From: CAVPDE01 sp964580575
GTDB lineage: Bacteria > Desulfobacterota > DSM-4660 > Desulfatiglandales > HGW-15
DNA length: 40,168 bases
NCBI GenBank assembly: GCA_964580575.1
Contig: CAZOLJ010000043.1
Coordinates: forward strand, 1-40,168
Direction of reading: 5' to 3'
The notes beneath the pieces are model-generated. The model saw nothing but the letters and a program-made list of their open reading frames with translations. It searched no databases and was not told the origin of the DNA. Of this stretch, positions 8,363 through 17,221 are shown piece after piece. Both the position numbers and the translations under genes were made by a program. Within the stretch, counting starts at the first letter, position 1, and each line of letters begins with the position of its first letter.

Positions 8363-8598
8363 GTTCAACGTTTCCGGAGCACGGACAAAACTCTCTATCA
8401 ACAGACTGAGACTGTGGTATCTGCATTCTTGAAGACAGAACAGGGGGGCGATCTGTGGAAGACATCGAGACTTTTGGACCGGGACAAATCGTCATCCAGG
8501 AGGGACAGACGGTAGAGGCCCGCAGAGCAGAAAGCGAAGAGCAAAGAGGAAGAAGAAAAGAGAGTATTGCAGATTTGATGGATAAAGGTTTGCGAAGC

Positions 8599-9072
8599 TT
8601 ATTCGCCTTCCACTTCCACTGCATAGATCTTCTCGGCCTGATAGAAGAACTGGCCTATCCGGTACTTCTTGTCAGGCTGAAGGTCCAGGACAACCCTGAG
8701 CGTCCGGTTCTCCTTGTGGTAGAAGGTCCGTACCCTTTCAATGAGCTGACCGTCCGTGGCTATCCGGGACAGCTCCCGTTTCACGGGCAGGGTATCCTTG
8801 ATGTCGATGACGAATCGAGGTTTGTCTTTTTCAATGGCAAAGGCAGCGGGCGCAAAAAACTGATTCCCTTGAATCCACACCGTCTCCTTGCCCGGGCTTT
8901 TGAGCTTGAAGGTAATCTCCGAAATCACGAGGCGCGGCTCTGTTTTCTTCACGGCCTTCTGCGGCTCTTTAAAGGTTTCGACCTGGATCGCATCCGTCGA
9001 GGGGGTCTGGCCTGAGACGGGATGAGGCAGGACCACCAGAGCCGAAAGAAGGAGGATCAGAAGCTTGATCAT
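8599..9072 (-). CDS. Exported AMIN-domain protein
   Basis: The 157-residue product has a signal peptide (about 1-21, ending P-V-S-G). After a short linker it has one AMIN-like beta domain (about 48-157) with F-V-I-D-I-K-D-T-L and L-R-V-V-L-D-L-Q blocks. AMIN domains bind peptidoglycan or localise periplasmic machines such as amidases and secretins. Here the AMIN domain stands alone without catalytic partner. The ATG overlaps the epmA stop by four bases, so it is translated with epmA, though no functional link is obvious. Confidence 0.72.
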   Translation of the reverse strand: MIKLLILLLSALVVLPHPVSGQTPSTDAIQVETFKEPQKAVKKTEPRLVISEITFKLKSPGKETVWIQGNQFFAPAAFAIEKDKPRFVIDIKDTLPVKRELSRIATDGQLIERVRTFYHKENRTLRVVLDLQPDKKYRIGQFFYQAEKIYAVEVEGE

Positions 9073-10022
9073 AGTTCTTCGGGAGTGAAGGAGACCACGG
9101 GATCGATCTCCTTCTGATGGCTCAAGAGCATGACCAACCGATCGACCCCAAGGGCGATGCCGGCCGACTCCGGCATGAAAGGGAGTGTACGCAGGAACTT
9201 CTCAGGCATAGGGTAGACCATTTTGCCCTGCTCTTTTCGTTTAGCCAGTTCCCACTCAAATCTTGCCCTCTGCTCAACAGGGTCTACCAATTCGGAAAAA
9301 GCGTTGGCCAATTCAACACCGGCCGCATAGAGTTCAAATCTCTCCGCAACGCCTGGATCGTCCTCGCTCAAGCGCGAGAGAGCAGCCAGGCTGGATGGAT
9401 ACCGGTAAAGGAAAACGGGCTTCGGGAAACCGATGGAGGGCTCAATTTCAAAGGACAGGATCTCATCGAAACGCCCGCTTTCCATGGCCTGCTCCAGAGA
9501 GGCTGAAGCGAATCGGCCGAAAGCCTCCTGAACGGTAAGACGGGGCCACGGCCTCCGCAAATCCACAGCCTTGCCCTGAAACTCCAGGACAGGAGGCAAT
9601 CCGAGTTCCTCCACAACAAAGGCGACCATTTCCTCACACTCGTCCATCAGATCGAGGTAGTCCGTGTCTGCGCGGTACCATTCCAGCAGAGTGAACTCGG
9701 GAAGATGGCGGCCGCCTCTTTCTCCGTGCCGGAAGCACTTGCAGATCTGGAATATCTTGGAGTAGCCTGCGGCAAGGAGACGCTTCATGCACAACTCCGG
9801 CGATGGGTGCAGAAAGCCTTCGCCTGCCCGGATCGCGTCAATGTGAAGCTCCGGCGCCGGCGCCGGAATGACATAAGGGGTCTCGACTTCGAGATAGTCT
9901 CTTTCAGTGAAAAAGCGCCTGACGGCCTGGATCAATCCGGCTCGCAGCCGAAGGTTCGGTTTCTTGGCAGCTAGGGTCTCCCTTTCCAGCAGGGAGAGAG
10001 GATCATTTGACCCGGGTGACAT
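9069..10022 (-). CDS. epmA: EF-P--(R)-beta-lysine ligase EpmA (GenX/PoxA)
   Basis: EpmA is a truncated class-II lysyl-tRNA-synthetase paralogue that attaches (beta-)lysine to elongation factor P. Class-II motifs are seen: L-E-V-E-T-P near the N-terminus, F-R-H-G-E-R with H-L-P-E-F-T-L-L-E-W-Y-R (motif 2 region), and G-I-A-L-G-V-D-R-L-V-M-L (motif 3). There is no anticodon-binding domain. I chose the ATG at 10022 (317 residues), which overlaps the efp end by 20 bases; a longer frame to 10103 would lie deep inside efp and adds no conserved sequence. It sits directly downstream of its substrate gene. The aminomutase EpmB is not in the window. Confidence 0.93.
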   Translation of the reverse strand: MSPGSNDPLSLLERETLAAKKPNLRLRAGLIQAVRRFFTERDYLEVETPYVIPAPAPELHIDAIRAGEGFLHPSPELCMKRLLAAGYSKIFQICKCFRHGERGGRHLPEFTLLEWYRADTDYLDLMDECEEMVAFVVEELGLPPVLEFQGKAVDLRRPWPRLTVQEAFGRFASASLEQAMESGRFDEILSFEIEPSIGFPKPVFLYRYPSSLAALSRLSEDDPGVAERFELYAAGVELANAFSELVDPVEQRARFEWELAKRKEQGKMVYPMPEKFLRTLPFMPESAGIALGVDRLVMLLSHQKEIDPVVSFTPEEL

Positions 10023-10563
10023 ACTCCCCGGTCCGTGTGTCCACGGTGATCTTGATCCCTTCATCAATAAAGGGAGGGACTCGAAGGGTGTATCCTGTTT
10101 CAAGGGTCACGGGCTTGCTGTCACCGGCGACGGAATCCCCCTTGGCCCATGGATCCGCGCGGGTCACCAGGAGATCGACAAAGTTGGGCAGGGTCAGGCC
10201 GATGGGCCTTCCGTCAAAAAGAAGCACGTCCACTTCAAGGTTGTCGATGAGGTAGTTCTTGGCGTCCCCCACCTGATCTGCGGACAGGGCCGACTGATCG
10301 TAGTTTTGCAGATCCATGAAATGAAAATGGCCTTCCTGGCTGTAAAGATACTGCATTTTTCGCTGTTCGAGGTTAGCCTGTTCAAAGGAATCCACAGAGC
10401 GGTAGGTCCGATCCAGCATGATCCCGTTGATCATGTTTCGGAGCTTGCATCGATAGAGCGCCTGGCCCTTGCCGGGTTTTGTAAACTGGAAATCGACGAC
10501 AACATAAGGTTCTTTATCAATGAGAATCTTGAGACCCTTTCTCAGGCTGCTGGCGTTGTACAT
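10003..10563 (-). CDS. efp: Elongation factor P
   Basis: EF-P relieves ribosome stalling at polyproline. The product from ATG 10563 is 186 residues, the normal length. The domain I hook reads T-K-P-G-K-G-Q, and Lys32 is the residue modified by EpmA. An in-frame start at 10626 would add 21 residues, but it lies upstream of the predicted transcription start (near 10601), so the shorter form is right. epmA overlaps the 3' end, giving a modifier-substrate operon together with the AMIN-domain gene. Confidence 0.97.
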   Translation of the reverse strand: MYNASSLRKGLKILIDKEPYVVVDFQFTKPGKGQALYRCKLRNMINGIMLDRTYRSVDSFEQANLEQRKMQYLYSQEGHFHFMDLQNYDQSALSADQVGDAKNYLIDNLEVDVLLFDGRPIGLTLPNFVDLLVTRADPWAKGDSVAGDSKPVTLETGYTLRVPPFIDEGIKITVDTRTGEYVTRVK

Positions 10564-10607
10564 GAATCCCGTCCCTTTCTTTGGTCCATCGTTCGCAATC
10601 CCTGGGG

Positions 10608-10636
10608 AATATAGGGAAGAGCTCATTTGATGTCAA
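10608..10636 (-). promoter_or_regulatory. Near-consensus sigma-70 promoter of efp-epmA
   Basis: On the minus strand TTGACA (10636-10631) and TATATT (10613-10608) are spaced by exactly 17 bases. The expected start near 10601 gives a leader of about 38 bases to the efp ATG at 10563. This is one of the best promoter matches in the window and decides the efp start codon. Confidence 0.8.
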
Positions 10637-10749
10637 GGGCAAACCAAGAGGGAGAAAAAGGCTAGACTTGGGTTATGAGAAAGCCTAAGGTTGGTCAAGA
10701 AAGAGGTATTCTTAGCCGGTCTTGATCAACATCAAAGGGGGTGAAAACG

Positions 10750-11478
10750 ATGAAAGCACGAATCGTTCTTTTGATGGGAATGCTTCTGGCTTTGGTGGGC
10801 CAAGGCGCCTACGCGCAACAGATCGGAGATGTTCTCAAGGGACTGCAGAAAGGGGCCAGCGGCGGCTCTTCGCTCTCGAACACGGAAATCGTGAACGGGC
10901 TGAAAGAGGCTCTTCAGATAGGAACAGGGAATGCCGTTCAAGTCGTTTCCAAAGTGGACGGGTACTACAAAAACCCCAAGATCAGGATTCCGCTTCCGGA
11001 CTCGGTCCAAAAGACGGAGAAGATTCTGAGGGCGGCAGGATACGGGTCTAAAATCGATGAATTCGAGCTCAGCATGAACCGGGCAGCCGAGAGGGCAGCA
11101 CCGCAGGCAAAAGAACTTTTCCTGGATGCGATCAAACAGATGACGTTCACGGACGCCAAGAAAATCCTCAATGGAAGGGAGAACGAAGCCACCCTCTACT
11201 TCAAGGACAAAACCTCTCCCCGGCTGAGAGAGGTTTCAAAGCCCATTGTTCATCAGGCCATGGGCGAAGTGGGCGTGACGAAATCCTATCAAGACCTGGA
11301 CAAATCGGCCCGCTCCGTACCCTTTGCAGGGTCCTTCGCCTTTGATCTGGATCAGTACGTGACCGACAAGGCCCTGGACGGACTCTTTCTCATGGTGGCG
11401 GAGGAGGAAAAAAAGATCCGCCAGGACCCCATAGCCAGGACCACGGATCTGCTCAAGAAAGTCTTTGGAAGCCGCTAG
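10750..11478 (+). CDS. DUF4197 periplasmic protein
   Basis: The 242-residue product has a signal peptide (about 1-22, ending G-A-Y-A). It matches the DUF4197 pattern along its length: G-L-K-E-A-L, I-R-I-P-L-P, E-L-S-M-N-R-A-A-E, the K-T-S-P block, D-L-D-Q-Y-V-T-D-K-A-L-D-G-L-F and a C-terminal R-T-T-D-L-L-K-K-V-F-G. The family is exported and of unknown function. The ATG at 10750 is correctly spaced from AAAGGGGG; the GTG at 10741 touches the ribosome site and is less likely. It is divergent from efp and convergent with the SOD gene. Confidence 0.88.
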   Translation: MKARIVLLMGMLLALVGQGAYAQQIGDVLKGLQKGASGGSSLSNTEIVNGLKEALQIGTGNAVQVVSKVDGYYKNPKIRIPLPDSVQKTEKILRAAGYGSKIDEFELSMNRAAERAAPQAKELFLDAIKQMTFTDAKKILNGRENEATLYFKDKTSPRLREVSKPIVHQAMGEVGVTKSYQDLDKSARSVPFAGSFAFDLDQYVTDKALDGLFLMVAEEEKKIRQDPIARTTDLLKKVFGSR

Positions 11479-11481
11479 GAA

Positions 11482-11571
11482 TAGTAGGCAGTAGGCAGTA
11501 TGCAGTAGGCAGTAACAGGGGAGAGCAGCGAGTATTTGTTTTGACTGCTTACTCCTTACGGCCTACTTCTT
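11482..11571. repeat. Syllabic tandem and inverted repeat between convergent genes
   Basis: At 11482-11515 the word AGTAGGC/AGTATGC recurs four times. At 11542-11570 the opposite-strand words appear (GACTGCTTACTCC, GGCCTACTTCT). The two halves can pair imperfectly. This lies between the stops of the DUF4197 and SOD genes and may serve as a terminator substitute. It belongs in style with the patches at 1545, 5668 and 21757, but uses a different syllable. Confidence 0.65.
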
Positions 11572-11574
11572 CGG

Positions 11575-12318
11575 TCAACGGTACCCCACCAGGCCTTTGA
11601 CCTTGGTGTATCGCTTTGCCACTTCCTCCCAGTTGATGATCTTCATGAAGTTGTCCACATACTCGGCGCGGCGGTTCTGGTACTTCAGGTAGTAGGCATG
11701 CTCCCAGACGTCGCAGACCAGGAGAGGGCAAACGCCCCAGAGGGTCAGGTCCTGATGCTTTTCGGCCTGAAGCACGACGAGGTGGCCCATGTAGGGTTCG
11801 TAGGCCAGCACGCCCCAGCCACTCGCTTCAACCGTGTTGGTGGCGGCCACGAATTGCTTCCTGAATTGATCCAGGCTCCCGAAGCCTTTTATCAGGGCTT
11901 CCAGGAGATCCTCTTTGGGGTCACCGCCCTTGGGGGACATGTTCGCCCAGTAAAGGGAATGGAGAACATGGCCTGACCCGTGAAAGGCAAACTCCCTGGA
12001 CCAGTGCTTGATCAGGCTGTAATCTCCGGAAGCTCTTGCCTCCTCCAGTTTCTTCATGGCCGTGTTGAATCCGGCCACATAGGCGGCATGGTGCTTGTTG
12101 TGGTGAAGGGTGAGAGTTTCTTTGTCGATGTAAGGCTCGAGGGCGTCGTAGGCATAGGGTAGGGGGGGCAGCTTGCACTCCCCGATTTGGCGGGGGGGGG
12201 CACCGGCCCCCGGCGCGCTCTGGCCCTGAGCCGAGGCGTAGAGACCTTCCATGCCGACCAGTACGCCTGCAAGGCCCAGACCCTTCATCATGTCTCTTCT
12301 TGTTATTTCATTTCCCAT
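11575..12318 (-). CDS. Tat-exported Fe/Mn superoxide dismutase
   Basis: The 247-residue product begins with a twin-arginine signal (I-T-R-R-D-M-M-K-G-L at 5-14 and a hydrophobic stretch), so it should fold in the cytoplasm and be exported. The SOD domain carries all metal ligands: a His in L-T-L-H-H-N-K-H-H, a His in G-S-G-H-V-L-H-S-L-Y-W, and Asp and His in V-C-D-V-W-E-H-A-Y-Y-L-K-Y. The H-G-S-G-H context and H-Q-D are closer to Mn-type or cambialistic SODs than to classic FeSOD; the metal cannot be settled. The ATG at 12318 follows GGGGAGGA. Two C-homopolymer tracts (8 and 7) fall in the linker and start of the domain. Periplasmic SOD would protect an anaerobe from incoming superoxide. Confidence 0.93.
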   Translation of the reverse strand: MGNEITRRDMMKGLGLAGVLVGMEGLYASAQGQSAPGAGAPPRQIGECKLPPLPYAYDALEPYIDKETLTLHHNKHHAAYVAGFNTAMKKLEEARASGDYSLIKHWSREFAFHGSGHVLHSLYWANMSPKGGDPKEDLLEALIKGFGSLDQFRKQFVAATNTVEASGWGVLAYEPYMGHLVVLQAEKHQDLTLWGVCPLLVCDVWEHAYYLKYQNRRAEYVDNFMKIINWEEVAKRYTKVKGLVGYR

Positions 12319-12414
12319 GGCATATCCTCCCCTGGTGTATAGATTTAGTGACAAAAATAAGCATTCTTGCGGCCGATTGCCAGACCTCCTGAATCAGGAA
12401 GAAGCGGGATTTGT

Positions 12415-13374
12415 ATGAAAGCGGAACCGTCCTTGGAAGATATCCGACAGGCCCACGAGAGGATTCGCCCTTTTGTTCACAGGACTCCTGTCTTGACCTC
12501 CTCGACGATCAACCGGATCGCCGGAGGAGAGATCTTTTTCAAGTGTGAGAATTTCCAAAAAGCCGGCGCCTTTAAGATTCGTGGCGCCTGCAACGCGGTT
12601 TTTTCCTTGAGCGACGATGAAGCGAAGCGAGGGGTGGCCACCCACTCTTCAGGAAACCATGCGGCTGCTCTGGCTCTGGCCGCGCGGTGGCGAGGCATTT
12701 CCGCCTATGTGGTCATGCCCGAAAACGCCCCTCATGTCAAAAAGCTCGCTGTGGCAGGGTATGGAGCGGAGATCGTCTTCTGCAAACCGACTCTGGAAGC
12801 CAGGGAAAGAGCGCTGGCTGAAGTGGTGGCGCGAACAGGCGCTGCCTTTGTCCACCCTTACAATGACCTTCGCGTGATTACAGGGCAGGCTACGGCCGCG
12901 TTAGAACTGTGCGAGGAGGCGCAGAACCTGGATCTGGTCATCGCTCCTGTGGGCGGGGGAGGGCTTCTGAGCGGTACGGCGGTCGCTGTTTCGCTGGTTT
13001 CACCAAAGACGGCCGTGATGGCTGCGGAACCAGAGGGGGCCGATGATGCCTACCGATCCCTTCGAAGCGGTCGCCTTGTTCCCTCCGTTCATCCGAAAAC
13101 CATTGCGGACGGCCTTCTCACCTCCCTGGGAGACCTGACCTTCCCGATCATCCAGCGGTATGTGAAAGACATCGTCCTGGTGAGCGAAGAGGCGATTGTC
13201 GAGGCCATGCGGTGTCTGTGGGAAAGAATGAAAATCCTGGTGGAGCCCTCGGCTGCTGTGCCCCTTGGGGCGCTCCTGAGCCGGCGTCTGGAGGTGTCTG
13301 GCCGGCGGGTGGGCGTGATCGTGTCCGGAGGGAACGTGGACCTTGACCGCCTGCCCTGGGTCCCCACCTGTTGA
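12415..13374 (+). CDS. PLP-dependent threonine dehydratase / serine racemase family enzyme
   Basis: This fold-type II PLP enzyme of 319 residues has the Schiff-base lysine in A-G-A-F-K-I-R-G-A, the substrate loop S-S-G-N-H and the phosphate-binding G-G-G-G-L-L-S-G. It lacks the C-terminal ACT-like regulatory domain of biosynthetic IlvA, so it resembles catabolic threonine ammonia-lyase (TdcB) or serine racemase. Sequence alone does not separate these activities. The ATG at 12415 was preferred over an in-frame TTG at 12367 because homology begins there (M-K-A-E-P-S-L-E-D-I); AGGAAG lies a little far upstream. It is divergent from the SOD gene; no pathway partner is adjacent. Confidence 0.85.
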   Translation: MKAEPSLEDIRQAHERIRPFVHRTPVLTSSTINRIAGGEIFFKCENFQKAGAFKIRGACNAVFSLSDDEAKRGVATHSSGNHAAALALAARWRGISAYVVMPENAPHVKKLAVAGYGAEIVFCKPTLEARERALAEVVARTGAAFVHPYNDLRVITGQATAALELCEEAQNLDLVIAPVGGGGLLSGTAVAVSLVSPKTAVMAAEPEGADDAYRSLRSGRLVPSVHPKTIADGLLTSLGDLTFPIIQRYVKDIVLVSEEAIVEAMRCLWERMKILVEPSAAVPLGALLSRRLEVSGRRVGVIVSGGNVDLDRLPWVPTC

Positions 13375-13514
13375 TGGATCGTTTGCGTGCGGCGTGGCCT
13401 TAAAAAAATGTCCGAAAGCGGCTCGCTTTACACGGGAAGGTGAGAAAGGGCTTGCACAGAGGCCGTGAATCTTTTAAGTAAGAGGGCATCTTTTTTGAAA
13501 GAAGGAGGAGGGAG

Positions 13515-14015
13515 ATGAAAGTACTGGTTGCGTATTATTCGGACACGGGAAACACGGAAAAGCTGGCCCAAGCCATTTTCGAGGAGCTGAGTTTTGCAGA
13601 AAAAGAAATTGTCTCCATCAAAAAGGCCTCTGCCGGGCATGACTACGACGTCCTCTTCCTGGGTTTTCCGGTTCAGAATCACGGCCTCCCGCAGGTCGTC
13701 GAGAAATTCCTTATGAAGGTTCCTCCCGGGAAGAAAGTGGCTTTCTTCGCTACCCACGGCTCTCTTCGGGGCGGGGAGTTCGCCGTGACGGCTTTCTATT
13801 GCGCTCTCAGCATGACGAAAAAACTGAGGGTGCTGGGGACCTTCGGATGCCGGGGAAAAGTGAAATCCAATGTCCTGGAGAAACTGGCGGAAAGGCCTCA
13901 GGACAAGTATTGGGCCATGGAGGCACAAAGCGCAGCCGGACACCCGGACGAGGCGGATCTGGCGGACGCAAAGCGATGGGCCTCCTTGATGCTCATGAAG
14001 GCGCGATCCATCTAG
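13515..14015 (+). CDS. Flavodoxin family protein
   Basis: The 166-residue product starts M-K-V-L-V-A-Y-Y-S-D-T-G-N-T-E-K-L-A, the strand and FMN phosphate loop of flavodoxins. A second flavin-contact loop follows (L-G-F-P-V-Q-N-H) and then F-F-A-T-H-G-S. It should be a cytosolic FMN electron carrier or small oxidoreductase. The ribosome site AAGGAGGAGGGAG is very strong. It is convergent with glnD. It has no Cys cluster, unlike the flavoprotein at 38835. The electron partner is unknown. Confidence 0.8.
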   Translation: MKVLVAYYSDTGNTEKLAQAIFEELSFAEKEIVSIKKASAGHDYDVLFLGFPVQNHGLPQVVEKFLMKVPPGKKVAFFATHGSLRGGEFAVTAFYCALSMTKKLRVLGTFGCRGKVKSNVLEKLAERPQDKYWAMEAQSAAGHPDEADLADAKRWASLMLMKARSI

Positions 14016-14046
14016 CCTGTCGCTCATTCTCCCTTCTTGTCCTAAG

Positions 14047-16650
14047 TCATTCAACGGGAAGTTCCTGGAGGAGGGTGGTCCGTATCTTTTCCACGGACTC
14101 CTTTTCCAGGACTTTCTGTCCTTCCAGATCCAGAACGTAAAACACATCGGCGACCTGGTCGGCTTTGGTGGCGATTTTGGCAATCCGGATATCGATCCCA
14201 AGCATAAAGAGGGCGTGCGTGATCCGGTAGAGGAGGCCGATGCGATCATCCGTGAAAACCTCGATGAGCGTGAAGAAGTCGGAAGACTGGTTGTCCACGC
14301 TCACCTGCGTTTGACGGGTGAGAATTTTCTTGCGTGAAAGAAGGGTGGGTTTGGCCTTCTGTTGAAGACGCTCTGAAAGGGAAAGCCTGCCTTGAAAGGT
14401 TTCAGCCAGATCGCTCTTGATCCTCTCCCAGATTTCCTCTGTGCGGATGGGATCCAGGGGAGGCGTCACCGTAAAAATGTCCACCGCTGTTCCGTCGCGC
14501 CACGTGTAGATGCGGGCGGAGAGGATGTTGAGGTTGTTCAGCGCCATGACACCGGCCACGTCAGAAAAGAGACCGGCTCTGTCCCTGGCCAGAAACGTGA
14601 CTTCACAGGTCCCGCTGGACGGCTCTGCTTCGGCTTCAAGGCAGAAGGCGCTCTCAAACCCCTTCGCTCCTGCTGGCCTAAGGGTTCCATAAAGAGCGAT
14701 GTGCCGGCCAATGGCCCGCGGGTTTGTTTCGATCAGGTAGTTTGGAGGCATGAGATCGAAGAGCGTTTCCTTGTCCGCCGGAGAAAGCCGGCCGCCGATC
14801 TGCCTCCGCACGAGTTGCATGGACTGCCGCATCCTTTTTGAAGCGTCCGGGGAGGCCAGTTCTCCCCTTTCCAGGATATGGAGGACCTTGAAAAACAGTT
14901 CAAGCACCAGATTGGCGATCCAATCGTTCCAGGCTCTGGGCCCAGTGGCTTTTCCATCGGCCCAGGACAGGAGATAGAGCATCTTCAGCCGTTCAATCGT
15001 CCCCACTGTTCCGGCACACTGAACCACGATCTTCTCGTCGTTGAGATCCCGCCGGCTCGCGGTCTCGGCCAGGAGCAGATGGCGGTGGACGAGGAAGCAG
15101 ACATCCTCCATTTTCTTTCGATCATACCCGAAGCGCTTCAGGATTTTTCTGACCAGTGCGGCTCCCTTGGCCGCATGATCCTTCCCGGCTTTTCCGATGT
15201 CGTGAAAGAGCGCTGCCACAAAAAGAGGCTCCGGATCAGGGAGGTCAAGAAAGATGTCAGCCAAAAGAAGATCCCTTTCTTGATGAAGGGCCTTCAGGTG
15301 TCGGACGGTTTGAAGCAAGTGTCTGCCCACAGGAAAGAGGTGGTAGTGGTCGAACTGAACCCGGTCCTGGATCGGTTCGAACTCAGGGATGAAAGCACAG
15401 AGAAAGCCGGTCTCCAGCATCTGATCGAGCGCCTCAGGGGCATTGGGCGCGTTCAGAATGGATAGAAAGCCGCGAGCGGCCCTCTCAGAGAGCCTGAAAG
15501 GTTCATCCACCAGGTACAGGAATTCCCGGACCAACCTTTTGGATTCCAGGGAAAGGGGGCGTCCGGCACTTACCCCTTCCACGAAGATGTCCAGCAGCAG
15601 AAGGGGATCCCTGAGAATGGCGGTGGCCGAAGGGAAATGGATTTCCCCTTGATCCATGTGGAAGGGGGCCCTGAGGCTTTCCGAGGCGGCTGCGCCGGTG
15701 CCGTTTTTCCTGGAGCCCGGAAAGTGGTTAAAAACAAAAGAACGTCGCAGGGATTTGATCGAAGCCATGGAGGCGTGGATCTGACCCAGAAACTGCTCCA
15801 CTGCCAAAAGGCCGTTCTGATCTTTAAAGGCAAGGGCCTGGGCGATGGTTTCCTGATGGTCAAAAGTGAGCCGGTCGTTCTTTCTGGCAGACTCCCGGTG
15901 AAGGTGGTTCCGGACGAGATGAATGAATTGGAGATGGCTTTCCAGGTCGGCATATTCCTTGTGGGAGAGGAGACCCGAATACTCGAGGTCTTTCGGCGTC
16001 CGGAGATGGAAAAAAGCCTTTGCCAACCAGAGAAGGTGATGGTAGTCCCTTAGACCGCCGATTCCCTCCTTGAGGTTGGGTTCAAGGAGACAACTCGCAT
16101 CTCCGAACACGGCCATGCGCATCTGATTCTGTTCCTCAAGCCACCGGCTCCAAGTCAATCGCTTCTTGGAAAGGATTCTTTTCTCCAGTCTCTCCATGAG
16201 AGCGAGGTAGAGGGGGGACTCTCCGCAAAGGAAGCGGGCATCCATCAGGGAAGTGAGGGCTTCGAAGTTTTCACTCGCCAGACTGAGGCAGTCCTTGATC
16301 CCCCGGATTGCGTGGCCCAGGTCAAGACCCAGGTTCCAAAGAGGATAGAAGAAATCCTCAGCCAGCTTCTTGACCGAGGAGGGAACCTTCGATTCAAAGA
16401 GGATCAGGACGTCAATGTCGGAGTGAATGCAAAGATCCCTGCGACCGTATCCTCCCAAAGCGACCAGAGCAAAAGGTTTTTTCTCCCTGAAGAGTCTCTG
16501 CCCTGTGTCGCTTTCTTGAACACTCCTGCGGAAGTAATAGTCCATGATCTCCGTGCAGTTCTCTTGGAAGGTCTCTAAAACCTCTCCAGCGGAGAAGAGG
16601 GAGATCAACTCGCTCCTGGCACGTTTCAGTTCATCGGGGGGAGAAGCCAT
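14047..16650 (-). CDS. glnD: PII uridylyltransferase/uridylyl-removing enzyme GlnD (copy 1)
   Basis: GlnD senses glutamine and uridylylates or deuridylylates PII. The 867-residue product has all four modules. The nucleotidyltransferase has G-G-Y-G-R-R-D-L followed by S-D-I-D at 66-80. The HD hydrolase (about 470-590) has L-F-H-D-I-G-K and R-H-L-L-L-A. Two ACT domains (about 690-765 and 795-867) read D-R-A-G-L-F-S-D-V-A-G-V and D-R-I-G-L-L-Y-R-I-T. All catalytic residues look intact. It starts 8 bp after its PII gene, so the pair is cotranscribed. A second complete glnD lies at 19266. Confidence 0.95.
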   Translation of the reverse strand: MASPPDELKRARSELISLFSAGEVLETFQENCTEIMDYYFRRSVQESDTGQRLFREKKPFALVALGGYGRRDLCIHSDIDVLILFESKVPSSVKKLAEDFFYPLWNLGLDLGHAIRGIKDCLSLASENFEALTSLMDARFLCGESPLYLALMERLEKRILSKKRLTWSRWLEEQNQMRMAVFGDASCLLEPNLKEGIGGLRDYHHLLWLAKAFFHLRTPKDLEYSGLLSHKEYADLESHLQFIHLVRNHLHRESARKNDRLTFDHQETIAQALAFKDQNGLLAVEQFLGQIHASMASIKSLRRSFVFNHFPGSRKNGTGAAASESLRAPFHMDQGEIHFPSATAILRDPLLLLDIFVEGVSAGRPLSLESKRLVREFLYLVDEPFRLSERAARGFLSILNAPNAPEALDQMLETGFLCAFIPEFEPIQDRVQFDHYHLFPVGRHLLQTVRHLKALHQERDLLLADIFLDLPDPEPLFVAALFHDIGKAGKDHAAKGAALVRKILKRFGYDRKKMEDVCFLVHRHLLLAETASRRDLNDEKIVVQCAGTVGTIERLKMLYLLSWADGKATGPRAWNDWIANLVLELFFKVLHILERGELASPDASKRMRQSMQLVRRQIGGRLSPADKETLFDLMPPNYLIETNPRAIGRHIALYGTLRPAGAKGFESAFCLEAEAEPSSGTCEVTFLARDRAGLFSDVAGVMALNNLNILSARIYTWRDGTAVDIFTVTPPLDPIRTEEIWERIKSDLAETFQGRLSLSERLQQKAKPTLLSRKKILTRQTQVSVDNQSSDFFTLIEVFTDDRIGLLYRITHALFMLGIDIRIAKIATKADQVADVFYVLDLEGQKVLEKESVEKIRTTLLQELPVE

Positions 16651-16658
16651 GGACCGCG

Positions 16659-16997
16659 CTAGATGGCATCCTTGCCCGTCTCACCCGTCCTGATGCGGAT
16701 GGCGTTTTCCACAGGCATGATGAAAATCTTCCCATCCCCGATCTGTCCGGTCTTCGCCTTTTCCTGGATGACATGGACGGCATCGGAAACCAGTTCGTCT
16801 TCGAGGACGACTTCGATCTTGATCTTTGAAACAAAATCGACCTGATATTCCGCTCCCCGGTAAACCTCTCGATGACCCCGCTGGCGGCCGAAACCTTTGA
16901 CTTCCGTGACGGTCAACCCTTTCACCCCCAGGATGGAGAGGCTTTCCTTCACATCATCCAACTTGAAAGGCTTGATGATGGCTTCTACCTTTTTCAT
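16659..16997 (-). CDS. Nitrogen regulatory PII protein (copy 1)
   Basis: The 112-residue PII has the conserved N-terminus, the T-loop Y-R-G-A-E-Y with uridylylation site Tyr51, and the B-loop T-G-Q-I-G-D-G-K-I-F with A-I-R-I-R-T-G-E at the end. It binds ATP/ADP and 2-oxoglutarate and relays nitrogen status to partners. It is followed 8 bp later by glnD copy 1. A GAAAAGGAG-type ribosome site precedes the ATG. Whether it acts as GlnB or GlnK is not decidable; the other copy at 18809 is divergent from amt. Confidence 0.96.
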   Translation of the reverse strand: MKKVEAIIKPFKLDDVKESLSILGVKGLTVTEVKGFGRQRGHREVYRGAEYQVDFVSKIKIEVVLEDELVSDAVHVIQEKAKTGQIGDGKIFIMPVENAIRIRTGETGKDAI

Positions 16998-17221
16998 GGT
17001 GTTTGCTCCTTTTCTTGAAGATCACGATTCATCGTTGCTTATCGTCCCGCTATAGAAATGAGAGGAAAATACTCGCCTCCGGGCGAAAGTGTTCGTTCCG
17101 GTTTTGCGCCACGATGCAGGCACAAAGTTGCAAAGGCACAAAGCAGAGGCACCTTTCCGCTCTGTCCCTTTGGCCCTCTGTGCCTGACTTCATCGGTCCC
17201 TTTGTCCCTCAAGGTCTGCCT
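16998..17221. repeat. Syllabic repeats between PII copy 1 and amt
   Basis: Short words recur: TCACGATTCATCGTTGCTTATCGTC at about 17023-17047, sharing GTTCATCGTT-type words with the patch at 5668. At about 17110-17215 there is a GGCACAAAG/GGCAC series, answered by opposite-strand GTCCCTTTG, CCTCTGTGCC and CCCTTTGTCCC. No gene is visible. The span must contain the end of the amt transcript and the promoter of the PII-glnD pair, but I found no clear -24/-12 or -35/-10 pair. Confidence 0.55.
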
